From CAYMYN01 sp964394665 (GTDB taxonomy: Bacteria; Planctomycetota; UBA1135; GCA-002686595): DNA of 64,000 nucleotides. The position numbers were made by a program, and so were the translations under genes. The notes beneath the pieces are model-generated. The model saw only the letters and a list, made by a program, of their open reading frames with translations, did no database searches and was not told the origin of the DNA. The stretch spans positions 136,619 to 200,618 of the forward strand of contig CAYMYN010000006.1 of assembly GCA_964394665.1 (NCBI GenBank), written 5' to 3'. Positions 41,163-51,656 of this stretch are shown here, in pieces. The stretch's first letter is position 1; each line of letters starts with the position of its first letter.

Positions 41163-42845
41163 ATGCGCGTGCTCTTCGTGTATCCCAACCTCTACACCCA
41201 GATGGGCTTCAACCACGGCCTGGCCTCGCTCTCGGCCGTGCTCAAGCGCGCCGGGCACGGGACGCGGCTCGTGAACCTCAACGAGCGCCTGCCCCCGGTG
41301 CCGAGCGACGAGGACGTCTGGCAGGACGTGCGTGCCTGGAAGCCCGGCGTGGTCGCCTTCTCCTGCCTGACCCAGCAGTACGAGGCCGGCCGCGACCTGG
41401 CGCGGTACCTGCGCCGCCGCGCGGCCGAGGACGGCGTCGCTCCGCCGGTGCTGGTCGTGGGCGGCATCCACCCGACCATGGTGCCCGGCGAGGTCATGGC
41501 CGACGGCGTCTGGGACCACGTCGGCGTGGGCGAGTGCGAGGATTCCTTGCTGGCCCTCGTGACGCGCCTCGAGGCGGGCGAACGCCCGGCCGACATCCCG
41601 AACTTCCTCTCGTGGAAGGACGGGACGCGGCCCGCGTCGGCCGACGTCGCGCCGGTCGCGGCCGAGCGCTGGGTGCACAACCGCGTGGGCGAGTTCCCCG
41701 ACCTCGCGGCCCTGCCGCGGCCCGACTACGAGCTCTTCGACACCCAGCGCATCACCGACCAGAAACACGGCTGGTTCGGGCTGATGACGAGCCGCGGTTG
41801 CCCCTACCGCTGCACGTACTGCCTCAACCACAAGATCGTCGACCGCTACCGGGCCGAGCTCGACCGCAAGGTCTCGGACCTCGAGTTCTTCCGCTACCGG
41901 CGCCCCGAGGACGCGGTGGAGGAGATCCGCTGGGTGCTCGCGCGCTACGAGCGCATCTCGACCTTCATCGTCGACGACGACCTGTTCACCCACAACGCCG
42001 AGCACGCGATCGCCTTCTGCGAGGCCTACGAACGCGCGGGCATCGACGTGCCCTTCGTCGTGAACGCCCACGTCAAGGCCGTCGAGCCGCGCGTGGCGGA
42101 GGCCCTGGCCCGCGCGGGGTGCCGCATCCTCAAGCTGGGCATCGAGTCCGGCTCGCCGCGCGTGCGGCGCGAGGTGTTGCAGCGCTTCATGACCCAGGAG
42201 GACATCCTGGCCACGGTGGCGAGCGCCGAACAGCACCGCCTGCACACCTCGGGCTTCGTGATGGTGGGCCTGCCGACCGAGACCCCGGACGAGCTGTGGG
42301 AGACCGTCGACCTGCTCGCCGCCTCGCGCATCGGCCGCTTCCGCACCTCGTTCTTCTTCCCCTTCCCCGGCACGGGCGGCTACGAGCGCGCGATCGCCGC
42401 CGGCCACGTCACGCGCGAGACGATCGGCTCGCGCACGACCTTCACCGACGGCAGTTGCCTCGACTTCGGGGCCGAGCAGAACCTGCTCGTCGACAAGCTC
42501 GGGCGCGCCATGCCCTGGTTCGTGAACGCGCGCCTGGCGCGCTTCCACGCCGACGCGCCCGCCGCCGCGCGCTACGCGCCGCTCGTCGAGCGCGTGCTGG
42601 CCATGGACGCCGCCGAGTGGAGCGCCTTCTTCCCGCGCCTGCGGGAGCTCGACGCCGAGCTCTCCGCCGCCGCGACGGCCGCCGGCGAGCTGCACTACGC
42701 GATCCGCTACGAGAGCACGATGGGCGTGCGCTCGGACTGGTTCCTGGCCGAGGACGCCGGCATCGAATGGGCCACGGCCGCGGCCAAACCCGACCGGCGC
42801 GACCAGTTGCTGGCGCTGGCGGCCGCCGCCGCGGAGGCCTGCTAG
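41163..42845 (+). CDS. B12-binding-type radical SAM protein
   Basis: The 560-residue protein starts 3 nt after hldE. The N-terminal 150 residues are a cobalamin-binding-like Rossmann domain: VLFVYPNLYTQMGFNHGLAS, VVAFSCLTQQYEAGRDLA and VLVVGGIHPTMVPGEVMADG. The radical SAM core has the cluster motif in SRGCPYRCTYCLNH with cysteines near 214, 218 and 221, then FIVDDDLFTHN and ILKLGIESGSPRVRREVLQR. This is the BchE-like class of oxidoreductases and methylases. The position between heptose kinase genes suggests a modification of a sugar or lipid of LPS, but this is inference; the family acts on many substrates. Confidence 0.88.
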   Translation: MRVLFVYPNLYTQMGFNHGLASLSAVLKRAGHGTRLVNLNERLPPVPSDEDVWQDVRAWKPGVVAFSCLTQQYEAGRDLARYLRRRAAEDGVAPPVLVVGGIHPTMVPGEVMADGVWDHVGVGECEDSLLALVTRLEAGERPADIPNFLSWKDGTRPASADVAPVAAERWVHNRVGEFPDLAALPRPDYELFDTQRITDQKHGWFGLMTSRGCPYRCTYCLNHKIVDRYRAELDRKVSDLEFFRYRRPEDAVEEIRWVLARYERISTFIVDDDLFTHNAEHAIAFCEAYERAGIDVPFVVNAHVKAVEPRVAEALARAGCRILKLGIESGSPRVRREVLQRFMTQEDILATVASAEQHRLHTSGFVMVGLPTETPDELWETVDLLAASRIGRFRTSFFFPFPGTGGYERAIAAGHVTRETIGSRTTFTDGSCLDFGAEQNLLVDKLGRAMPWFVNARLARFHADAPAAARYAPLVERVLAMDAAEWSAFFPRLRELDAELSAAATAAGELHYAIRYESTMGVRSDWFLAEDAGIEWATAAAKPDRRDQLLALAAAAAEAC

Positions 42846-42848
42846 GCC

Positions 42849-43901
42849 GTGCAGCCCGCCGACGCCGAGGACGTCGCCCGGCTCGAGCGCGAGGTCGCGC
42901 GCTTCGCCGGCCTGCGCGTGGCGGTGGTGGGCGACGCGATCTGCGACCACGACCTCTTCGCCAGCCCCCAGCGCCTCTCGCGCGAGGCGCCGGTGATGGT
43001 GCTGCGCCACGAGGGCGAGCGCTACGGCGCCGGCGGGGCGGCCAACGTGGCCCGCAACCTCGCGGCGCTGGGCGCGCGGGTGACGCTCCTGGGCACGGTC
43101 GGGCGCGACGCGCCGGGGCGCGAGCTGCGCTCGATCCTCGAGCGCGCCGGGATCGACGTGACGCGCCTCTTGCTCGACGAACGCTGGCGCACGCCGACCA
43201 AGACGCGGGTGCTGGCCGCCGAGCCGCGCCGCTATCCGCACCAGGTGCTGCGCATCGATCGCGAACCGGAGGCACCGCTCGACGGCGCGGCCCGCGCGCG
43301 CAGCGCGCGCGAGCTCGCGGAGCTGGTGGGGGAGCTCGACGCGCTCGTGCTCTCGGACTATGGCTATGGGGCTCTTGGCCCGGAACTCGCCGCGGCCGTC
43401 GGCGCGCACGCCGCCGCGGGCGCGCCAGTGGTGCTCGATCCGCGCCGCGACGTGGACTCCTTCCCGGGCCTCGCCGCGCTGACGCCCAACGTGGGCGAGC
43501 TGGCGACCTTCACCGGCCGCGCGCCGGACGTGCTCGAGGATCCGCGCGAGCTGGCGCGCGCCGCCGGCGAGCTCGCCCGGCGCAGCCGCGCGCGGCTGGT
43601 GCTCGTGACCCGGGGCAACTCGGGGATGGCGCTCTTCGGCCGGGACCTCTCTCCCGCGGGAACGGCCGTGCCGGCCTGCGGCGCGGGCGAGGTGACCGAC
43701 GTGTGCGGCGCGGGCGACACCGCCAGCGCCGTCTTTGCCCTGGGCCTGGCGGCGGGGCTGGCGCCCGCGCGCGCCATGGGCATCGCCAACGCCGCCTCGG
43801 GCGTGGTGGTGATGGAGAGCGGCGCCGCCGTCTGTTCCCCCGAGGCCCTGGTGCGCGCCCTCGGGCGGGCGCCCGTGCCCGCGCCGCTGGAGGTCGGGTG
43901 A
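42849..43901 (+). CDS. PfkB-family sugar kinase, HldA-like (second copy)
   Basis: The 350-residue protein starts at GTG 42849, 3 nt after the radical SAM gene. It resembles the kinase half of HldE: VAVVGDAICDHDLFASPQRL, SREAPVMVLRHEGERYGAGGAANVA, VLSDYGYGALGPE and TDVCGAGDTASAVFAL near 284. It lacks the nucleotidyltransferase domain, which the next gene supplies separately through a GTGA overlap. Since a complete HldE lies just upstream, this pair may activate another heptose or hexose epimer, or may be a redundant ADP-heptose route. The D-glycero-D-manno-heptose kinase function is therefore likely but not certain. Confidence 0.85.
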   Translation: MQPADAEDVARLEREVARFAGLRVAVVGDAICDHDLFASPQRLSREAPVMVLRHEGERYGAGGAANVARNLAALGARVTLLGTVGRDAPGRELRSILERAGIDVTRLLLDERWRTPTKTRVLAAEPRRYPHQVLRIDREPEAPLDGAARARSARELAELVGELDALVLSDYGYGALGPELAAAVGAHAAAGAPVVLDPRRDVDSFPGLAALTPNVGELATFTGRAPDVLEDPRELARAAGELARRSRARLVLVTRGNSGMALFGRDLSPAGTAVPACGAGEVTDVCGAGDTASAVFALGLAAGLAPARAMGIANAASGVVVMESGAAVCSPEALVRALGRAPVPAPLEVG

Positions 43902-44395
43902 ACCCGGCCGCGATCCTCGCCCGCGAGGCCCTCGCCGAGGTCCTGCGCGAGCTGCGCGCGGCCCATCCCGACGCGCGCATCGTGCTCGCCAACGGTTGCT
44001 TCGACCTGTTGCACGTCGGCCACGTGCGCTACCTCGAGGACGCCCGCTCGCGCGGTACGCACCTGGTCGTGGCGCTCAACACCGACGCCTCGGTGCGCGC
44101 CCTCAAGGGGCCCGAGCGGCCGCTCACGCCGCTCGCCGAGCGCTGCGAGCTCCTCGGCGCCCTGCGCTGCGTCGACTTCGTGACGAGCTTCGCCGAGCCG
44201 ACCCTCGAGGCCACCCTGCGCCTCCTGCGCCCCGACGTGCACGCCAAAGGCACCGACTACCGCCCCGAGACGGTCCCCGAGCGCGAGCTCGACCGCGAGC
44301 TCGGCATCGAGATCGCCATCTGCGGCGACGAGAAGCGCCGCTCCTCCACCGAGCTCGCCCGCCGCGGCGGGACCGGGACGGCGCCGCGGGGCTGA
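43898..44395 (+). CDS. HldC-like nucleotidyltransferase (second copy, separate gene)
   Basis: The 165-residue protein starts at GTG 43898, sharing GTGA with the kinase gene. The HxGH-type nucleotidyltransferase signature is ANGCFDLLHVGHVRYLEDA at residues 32-50, followed by ALNTDASVRALKGPERPL and HAKGTDYRPETVPE. It corresponds to the C-terminal domain of HldE and to free-standing HldC, which transfer a nucleotide to sugar-1-phosphate. Together with the preceding kinase it reproduces the fused enzyme in two pieces. The stop closes this same-strand cluster; a TauE-like gene follows after 163 nt. Confidence 0.88.
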   Translation: MNPAAILAREALAEVLRELRAAHPDARIVLANGCFDLLHVGHVRYLEDARSRGTHLVVALNTDASVRALKGPERPLTPLAERCELLGALRCVDFVTSFAEPTLEATLRLLRPDVHAKGTDYRPETVPERELDRELGIEIAICGDEKRRSSTELARRGGTGTAPRG

Positions 44396-44558
44396 CCCGG
44401 GTGGGGGAGCCGGGCCGGCGCGGGCGTCGTCCGCGCCGGGCGCGCGGCGATCCTTCAACCACGCCTGCCACCGCGGTACACCATGGGCTCCGCAGCGCCC
44501 TCCCGGACCCTCTTGGGGAGCGGGGCCCGCGCTCCGCCCGCACCTGGCCGCGCACCCT

Positions 44559-45497
44559 GTGAGCTACCGTCCGCCCCCTATCTCCCCGCGCCACGCCGCG
44601 GGCCTGGCCCTCCTGGGCCTGGTGATCGCGACCTACGGCAGCGTGCTCGGCCTGGGCGGCGGATTCATCGCCGTGCCGGTGCTGCACTACCTCTACAAGC
44701 GGCCGCTGAAGGAGAGCGTGGCGACGTCGCTCGGGCTGGTGGCCGCCACGACCAGCGCCGGCACCTTGGCTGAGGTGCTGCGGCCCGATTCGCGGCTGGT
44801 GTGGTCGCTGGTGGCGTTGCTCGTGAGCGGCAGCCTGATCGGCGCGCAGCTCGGCTTCTGGCTCGCCCAGCGCACGCGCACCTACTGGATCAAGCTGGCC
44901 TTCGCCGTGCTGCTGGTGTGGTCGGGAATCGAGTTCCTGGTCGGGAGCGGCCTGCGCGGCGGGGACGTCTCGCCGGGCGCCGACCTCGTGCAGGATGCGC
45001 ACTATGGACTCCTCGCCCACCTGATCGCCCTGGGGATCGGGATCAGCGCCGGCACGGTCTCCCCCATGCTCGGCATCGCTGGCGGCCTGATCGCCGTGCC
45101 TGCGCTCTACATCGCCGTGCCGGGCCTGGGATATCTCGGAGCCCGGGCCTGCGCCCTGGCGATGGGCATGGTGGCCTCGCTGCGCTCGTTGATGCTCTAC
45201 CGGAGCCAACACCAGGTCCACATCGGCCGCGCCCTGGCCCTGGCCTCGGGAGGGCTGTTCGGCGGCGTGCTCGGCGACGTGGTCGTGAAGATCGAAGGCT
45301 TCGAGGCGACGGCCAAGGTGCTGATGGGCATCACGTTGGTCGTGCTTGCCGCGCGCTTCACCTGGGACGTCCTGGGCGGCCAGGAGGGGCGCCGCTGGCG
45401 CCGGGCGCTCAAGGGCGTGCGCGCCCAACAGGCCCTGGCCGAACGCCGCGCGCTCGCTGCCCCGAAGAACGAACGCGAAGAGCGCTCGAAGCTCTGA
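44559..45497 (+). CDS. TauE/SafE-family membrane permease
   Basis: The 312-residue protein starts at GTG 44559. About eight hydrophobic segments are seen. The family's paired glycine-rich motifs appear twice: SVLGLGGGFIAVPVL near residue 28 and SPMLGIAGGLIAVPALYI near 168, each preceding a helix, as expected of the inverted repeat of TSUP transporters. These export sulfite or organosulfonates or act as general anion carriers. The C-terminal 40 residues are basic and cytoplasmic. Its stop codon (TGA 45495-45497) is the first triplet of a 135-bp repeat, so the last residues may have been set by insertion of that element. Confidence 0.88.
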   Translation: MSYRPPPISPRHAAGLALLGLVIATYGSVLGLGGGFIAVPVLHYLYKRPLKESVATSLGLVAATTSAGTLAEVLRPDSRLVWSLVALLVSGSLIGAQLGFWLAQRTRTYWIKLAFAVLLVWSGIEFLVGSGLRGGDVSPGADLVQDAHYGLLAHLIALGIGISAGTVSPMLGIAGGLIAVPALYIAVPGLGYLGARACALAMGMVASLRSLMLYRSQHQVHIGRALALASGGLFGGVLGDVVVKIEGFEATAKVLMGITLVVLAARFTWDVLGGQEGRRWRRALKGVRAQQALAERRALAAPKNEREERSKL

Positions 45498-45629
45498 GAG
45501 GCCGAGAAAAAATCGAACGGACCCGGAGCGGACCCACAGCAGACCATCCAGACGGCCTCTCAGAGCGTTTCTTGGACGGCCGGCAAGCCGGCCGTACCGA
45601 GAGTGCTCGAATTCTTCTCACACTCTGAG
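45495..45629 (+). repeat. 135-bp structured repeat, copy A
   Basis: This matches copy B at 54169-54303 at about 87 % by eye without gaps. It contains a perfect 9-bp hairpin, ACGGCCGGC at 45576-45584 with GCCGGCCGT at 45587-45595, 2-nt loop. A second perfect 12-bp inverted repeat pairs 45492-45503 (CTCTGAGAGGCC) with 45554-45565. The heptamer CTCTGAG occurs at both ends (45492-45498 and 45623-45629). It supplies the stop codon of the upstream gene and lies between convergent genes, so it may act as a terminator or be a small mobile element. Confidence 0.8.
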
Positions 45630-45694
45630 GCGGCCCGAACGGGCCCGGGGGCTCGGGGTTCGGACCACGTCTCCCGGGTCGACGCGCTGAACGC

Positions 45695-46639
45695 TCAGGG
45701 GTGCCAGTAGGGGTTCCACAGCGACCAGTCCGAGTACGGGCTGGCTTTCCACTGCAGGCCGTCGAGCGTCGCGGTGTGCACGAACGTGCCGTCGTTCTCG
45801 GGGTCGGAGAACACGGTGTAGACCTCGCTCGCGCCGTTCGCGCAACCCTTGAAGTTACGCCGGACCAGGAGCTTGCGCCCTTGGTCGGAGAAGTCCATGA
45901 CCTGGAGGATGCCCACCTGGTCGAGCTGAGGGTGCGTCAGGGCCGAGGCCAGGAGCTGGGGAATCGGCTGGGGAGCATCAAGGGATAGCAGGTAGAGGGC
46001 CTGCAGCTCGTGGTCGTGGTAGACGAGATAGCGCCCCTGCGGATCGGCGGCGAGGGCCAGGAAGGGTCCGCTGTGGCTCTCGAGGAGGGGCGAGCGTTCG
46101 GCGGACGGAAGGGTCCAACTCGCAGCGGGTTCCTTCCATCCTCCCAGGCCATGGACCTTGAGCTCGGCGATCGCGGGTGGAAGGGCGGTGCCGGGGGGGA
46201 ACGATTGGGGTAGGGGAGGGCAGAGCGCGTACCAACCGTCCTTGCGCGGGGGGTAGCTCCAGCGCTCGAGCACCGCCTTCCCGTCGGGATCCACACCGCT
46301 GACGACCAACTCGTTCCCGCCGTGGAAGCCAGTGACGTCCGTGATGAAGTACGTCGTGGATTCCTTGCCCCTCCAGCAGAGCCAGGGATCGCCGTGCTGA
46401 GCTCGCTCGCAGCGCTTGTGCTGGACGAGCCTGCCGCCGACCGAGTACTCGAACAGGCACAAGTACTCCGGGCCGGAGTAGGCTCGCAGCGAGACGTCGG
46501 CGAAGAGCGCTTCGTCGGGGATCTTGTCGAGACCGTCCTGTGACCGCGGAGGGAGGCCCACCAGCCCGAGCGAGGGGAATACGCAGACCAGCAGTGACAT
46601 CGATCCCAGGGCGAGCCGAGTCAGGATAGAAGTCCCCAT
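45695..46639 (-). CDS. Exported protein of unknown function
   Basis: The 314-residue protein has an N-terminal signal peptide (LALGSMSLLVCVFPSLGLVG). It has no recognised domain. Several short aromatic-rich beta-like segments are present (CLFEYSVGGRLVQH, TYFITDVTGFHGGNELVVSG, YLVYHDHELQALYLLSLDA, GRKLLVRRNFKGCANGAS), suggesting a partial propeller or beta-sandwich. Composition is lower in GC than the flanking LPS and GDH genes. It faces the TauE gene, and the repeat element lies between their ends. It has no operon partner: the next minus-strand gene upstream is more than 2.8 kb away on the opposite strand. Confidence 0.6.
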   Translation of the reverse strand: MGTSILTRLALGSMSLLVCVFPSLGLVGLPPRSQDGLDKIPDEALFADVSLRAYSGPEYLCLFEYSVGGRLVQHKRCERAQHGDPWLCWRGKESTTYFITDVTGFHGGNELVVSGVDPDGKAVLERWSYPPRKDGWYALCPPLPQSFPPGTALPPAIAELKVHGLGGWKEPAASWTLPSAERSPLLESHSGPFLALAADPQGRYLVYHDHELQALYLLSLDAPQPIPQLLASALTHPQLDQVGILQVMDFSDQGRKLLVRRNFKGCANGASEVYTVFSDPENDGTFVHTATLDGLQWKASPYSDWSLWNPYWHP

Positions 46640-46899
46640 TGTGTTCGTTTCCCTGGTCGTAAAGCCTGAGGGGGCTCGCTCCCCGGGCGGAGTTCATGGG
46701 CAGCCCGCCGGAGTGCGATCTTAGAGCCCGTCCTCGGTCACCCCCAAACGACTTCGTTCCAAGGCCGGGGCGCTCCGAGCGCGGTGGGCTCGGCGGGAAT
46801 CGGGCCGGTGGCGGGTTCCCGGTCCAAGCCAGGAAGTCGCCCCCGGGCCTTCGACGGGGAGGTGCTGGGACCGGGCGCGCGGCGCGGGCCGCCGGCGCC

Positions 46900-48209
46900 T
46901 CAGGCGTAGATGCCGCGCAGCTTGTCGGCGGCGGCGACGCGCTGCACGGCCAGCATGCTGGCCGCCATGCGCAGGCGCACGTCGTGCTGGGCGGCCATGG
47001 CGAGGGTGGCGTGCCAGGCCTCGCCCATGAAGCGGCGCAGGCGGCGTTCGACGACGGGCTTGATCCACTTGAAGCCCATGCGGTTCTGCACCCACTCGAA
47101 GTAGGAGAGCACCACCGCGCCGCCGTTGGCCAGGGTATCCGGCACGACCGGGATGTCGCGTTGCTCGAGCACGCGGTCGGCGCGCACGGAGACGGGGCCG
47201 TGGGCGCCCTCGATCACCAGGCGGGCCTGGATCTGGGCCGCGTTGCCCGAGTGGATCGCGTTGGGGACCGCGCAGGGGATCAGGACGTCGCAGGGCCGCA
47301 GGAGCATCTCCTCGTTCGAGATGCGCTCGAAGGAGCCCGGGGCGTCGCGCAGCGAGCCGTGCTCGGCGTTCCACGCCAGCAGCGCCGGCACGTCGAGCCC
47401 CGCCGCGTCGTGGAAGGCGCCGTGCACGTCGGAGAGCCCGACCACGCGCACGCCGTCGGCGTGCAGGATGCGCGCCAGCGTGCCGCCCACGGTGCCCGCG
47501 CCCTGGATGATGACGCTCGGGCGGGGGTCCGTCGAACCGTAGTGCTCGAGCGCCAGACGCAGGACGACGCGCAGGCCCTGGGCCACGGCGTCCTCGTGAC
47601 CCTCCGAGCCGCCCAGGTCGAGCGGCTTGCCGGCCACGGCGGCGTTGACCGTCATCCGTTCGTGGCCGCTGATCGTGTCCATGATCCAGGCCATCACGTT
47701 CTGCGAGGAGCCGATGTCGGGCATGAACACGTCGCGCTCCGCGCCGACGTCGGCCATCAGGCTGGCGGTGTAGCGGCGCACGGCGCGCTCGATCTCGCCC
47801 AGGGAGCGCCGGCGCGGGTCGATGCGGATCGCGCCCGCCGAGCCGCCGAAGGGGACGTCGAGCACCGCGCACTTCCAGGTCATCCAGCCCGCCAAGGCGC
47901 GCAGCTCGTCGACCTTGAACTTGCGCTGCAGCCGCAGCGGCCCGAGGAACGGCCCGAGCCCGGCGTTGTGCTGGATGCGGTAGCCGTCGAAGACCCGGAT
48001 CGAGCCATCGTCCATGCGCACCGGCACCGCGACCGTGACCTCGCGGTCGGGCTTGCGCAGGATGGCGTAGGCCGCCGGGTCGATGCCGAGCTTCTGAGCA
48101 GCCAGGTCGAAGCTGCTCATCATCGTCGCGAAGGGCGTCTCGTCGTCCAGCAACGGCGTGCTGGGGAGCATCCCCTCGAAGTCGTCCTGCAGGAGATCGC
48201 TCTTGTCCA

Positions 48210-48210
<1 letters not shown>
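46900..48210 (-). CDS. Glutamate dehydrogenase-like protein lacking two key lysines
   Basis: The 436-residue protein aligns end to end with the active-looking paralog upstream. The Rossmann domain (VIIQGAGTVGGTLARIL) and NGGAVVLSYFEWVQ are present. In the substrate domain, however, the glutamate-binding lysine of GPxKGGxR is leucine (GPFLGPLR, position 89), and the catalytic lysine of GGGKGG is alanine (GGSAGA, position 125). Lys-113 of MTWK and Asp-165 remain. Such changes should abolish normal catalysis. By analogy with the heteromeric glutamate dehydrogenase of Thermus thermophilus, where one paralog is regulatory, this may be a regulatory subunit; this is inferred. Its ATG overlaps the stop of the catalytic gene by one base (TGATG). 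Confidence 0.85.
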
Positions 48211-49496
<1,286 letters not shown>

Positions 49497-49761
49497 GTCC
49501 TGGTCGGGCGCTGCGTCGATGCGGCGCCCCCTGTTCGGAGGGACGGGGGCCTGGGGGGATGGGGGCGTGCGTGAGCGCGCGAAGGCGACCATTCCAATCC
49601 GTGGGACGCGCGGAAGGAAGGGCGGTCCGCTCGGATTTCGGGGCCGAGCGGCGCTCCCGCCCGGCGCCCGGTGGGCCCGCGCTGGGTCTTGGGCGACGCA
49701 CGGTTCCCATCGGGCCGGCGGGCGTGCACGATCGCCGCCGCGGCAACCAGCAGCCGGCGCG

Positions 49762-50607
49762 ATGGACACCCAGCCCTCCCGAGCCCCCCTGCCCCCTCCG
49801 GGGCCGTCCCTGGCCGGTTCGGCCGCCGACGGGCCGCGCGCCCCGGAGGCGGAGGAGCTCGAGCGGCTCCTCGACGCGGCGCCGAGCGCCTGGCTGCGCC
49901 GCGTGCCGGGCCGGGAGACCTTCGCCTGGTCCGCGCGCGGCGCGGGGGGCGAACCTGATTGGATCGTCAAGCGTTTCGCCCGCCGCGGCCTGCGCGAGGG
50001 CCTGGTCGAGCTACTCGGCGGGGAACGGCCGCGCTCGCCGGCGCGGCGCGAGGCGCACAACCTCGCTGACCTGCTCGCCGCCGGCCAGGACGTGCCACGT
50101 CCGCTGGCCTGGCTCGAACGCGGCGCGCGCTCGGTGCTCGTGATGGAGCGCGTGGCGCACCGCGAGACCCTCGACGGGCGCCTGGCGCGCGCCCCGCGCC
50201 CCGAGCGCCGACGGCTGGCCGCGCGGCTCGCCGCGCGCGTCGCGCACCTGCACGGCGCGGGTTGGTACCACCGCGACCTCTACCTCGTGCACTGGATCCT
50301 GGCCGATGCCGGCGAGCGCGCGCCCGAGCGCCTCGTCCTGCTCGACGTCGGCCGCGCGCGGCGCCGCCCGCGCCCGCGGCAGCGTTGGTTCGTGAAGGAC
50401 CTGGCGGCGCTGCTCCACTCGGCGCCCGCCACGGTCGGCCCGCGCGAGCGGCGCGCGTTCCTGCTGCGCTACCTGCGCGCCCGCGGCTTGGCGCTGGGCG
50501 AGGCGCCGGCCTGGGCGCGACGCGTGGAGCGCAAGCGCGCGCGCATCGCGGGGCACGTGCCGCGCCACGACGCGGCCTCGCGGCGCGCGAGCGAGGTCGG
50601 GGCGTGA
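49762..50607 (+). CDS. LPS core kinase-like protein (WaaP/KdkA type)
   Basis: The 281-residue protein starts at ATG 49762 with a proline-rich head. The kinase-like fold has a lysine in DWIVKRFAR near 73, RREAHNLADLLAAGQDVPRPL (the conserved glutamate), VLVMERV, and HGAGWYHRDLYLVHWIL near 163-179 as the catalytic loop. LLDVGRARRR takes the place of DFG. This matches the family of kinases that phosphorylate heptose or Kdo in the LPS inner core, and the two following genes are GT9 transferases, so the context agrees. The target sugar is not known. The stop shares GTGA with the next gene. Confidence 0.82.
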   Translation: MDTQPSRAPLPPPGPSLAGSAADGPRAPEAEELERLLDAAPSAWLRRVPGRETFAWSARGAGGEPDWIVKRFARRGLREGLVELLGGERPRSPARREAHNLADLLAAGQDVPRPLAWLERGARSVLVMERVAHRETLDGRLARAPRPERRRLAARLAARVAHLHGAGWYHRDLYLVHWILADAGERAPERLVLLDVGRARRRPRPRQRWFVKDLAALLHSAPATVGPRERRAFLLRYLRARGLALGEAPAWARRVERKRARIAGHVPRHDAASRRASEVGA

Positions 50608-51656
50608 GGCGCGCGGCCCCCCGCACGCTCGCCATCCGGGCGCCGAACTGGGTCGGGGACCTGGTGATGGCGACGCCGGTGATCGAGGCCGCCTGCGCCG
50701 ACCCGCGCTTCGAGCGCGTCGACGTGTTGGTGCGGGCCCACCTCGCGCCGCTGCTCTCCGGTTCGCCCTGGGCCGCGGCGCTGCGGCCGATCGCAGGCTC
50801 GGGCGCGGAGCTCGCGCTCTACCGCGAGCTCGCCCCGGACGCCGCGTTGCTGCTCTCGAACTCACCGGGCGCCGCCTGGCGCGCGTTCCGCGCCCGGGTG
50901 CCCCTGCGCGCGGGCGCGGCCCTGGGCGGGCGTCGGCCGCTCCTGACGCACGCCGTCGTGCCGCCCGCGCGCGCCGGCCGGCGCCTGCCGATCCCGACCG
51001 CGCACCTCCTGCGCGACGTGGCGGGACTGCTGGGTATCGCGGTGCCCGACCTGCACCCGCGCCTCGCCGTGCCCAGCGGCGCCGCGCAGGCCTGCGTGGC
51101 GACGCTCGAACGCGCGGGTCTCGCCGCGGGCGAACCCTACCTCGTCTGCACCCCGGGCGCGGCCTTCGGCGCCGCGAAACTCTGGCCGCCGGCGCGCTTC
51201 GCCGCGGCCCTCGACGCGCTCCACGCCGCGACCGGCCTGCGGGCGGTGATCGGCGGCGGGCCGGCCGAGGGCGCGACGATCGAAGCGGTGGCCGCGGCCT
51301 GCGCCTCGCCGATCGTCTCGCTCGCGCCCTTCGAGCGCGATCTGCCGCAACTGCTGGCCCTGGTGCGCGGCGCGCGGCTGTTGCTCGTGGGGGACTCCGG
51401 TCCGCGCTGGGTCGCGGCGGCCTTCGACGTGCCCTGCGTGAGCGTGATGGGGCCCAACTTCCCCGAGCTGACCGCGAGCTCCCTCGAACGTTGCCGCGTC
51501 GTGCGCCTCGAGCACCTGGAGTGCGCTCCGTGCCTCGAGCGCGTCTGCCCGCTCGCGCACCACCGCTGCCTGACGGAGCTGCCCGCGGCGCGCGTGGTCG
51601 GCGCCGCGCTCGAGCTCTTGGCCGAAGCGTCCACCGCCCCCGCCGCGACGCCGTGA
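50604..51656 (+). CDS. ADP-heptose:LPS heptosyltransferase II-like (GT9)
   Basis: The 350-residue protein starts at GTG 50604. The N-terminus IRAPNWVGDLVMATPVIEA is the WaaF hallmark. The donor lobe has CTPGAAFGAAKLWPPARF near 175, VIGGGPAEGATI, and LLVGDSGPRWVAAAFDVP near 258, followed by MGPNFPELT. A cysteine-rich end (CAPCLERVCPLAHHRCL) is also typical of heptosyltransferase II. It should add the second heptose to the inner core. It is coupled on both sides, to the WaaP-like kinase and to the next GT9. Confidence 0.9.
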   Translation: MRRAAPRTLAIRAPNWVGDLVMATPVIEAACADPRFERVDVLVRAHLAPLLSGSPWAAALRPIAGSGAELALYRELAPDAALLLSNSPGAAWRAFRARVPLRAGAALGGRRPLLTHAVVPPARAGRRLPIPTAHLLRDVAGLLGIAVPDLHPRLAVPSGAAQACVATLERAGLAAGEPYLVCTPGAAFGAAKLWPPARFAAALDALHAATGLRAVIGGGPAEGATIEAVAAACASPIVSLAPFERDLPQLLALVRGARLLLVGDSGPRWVAAAFDVPCVSVMGPNFPELTASSLERCRVVRLEHLECAPCLERVCPLAHHRCLTELPAARVVGAALELLAEASTAPAATP

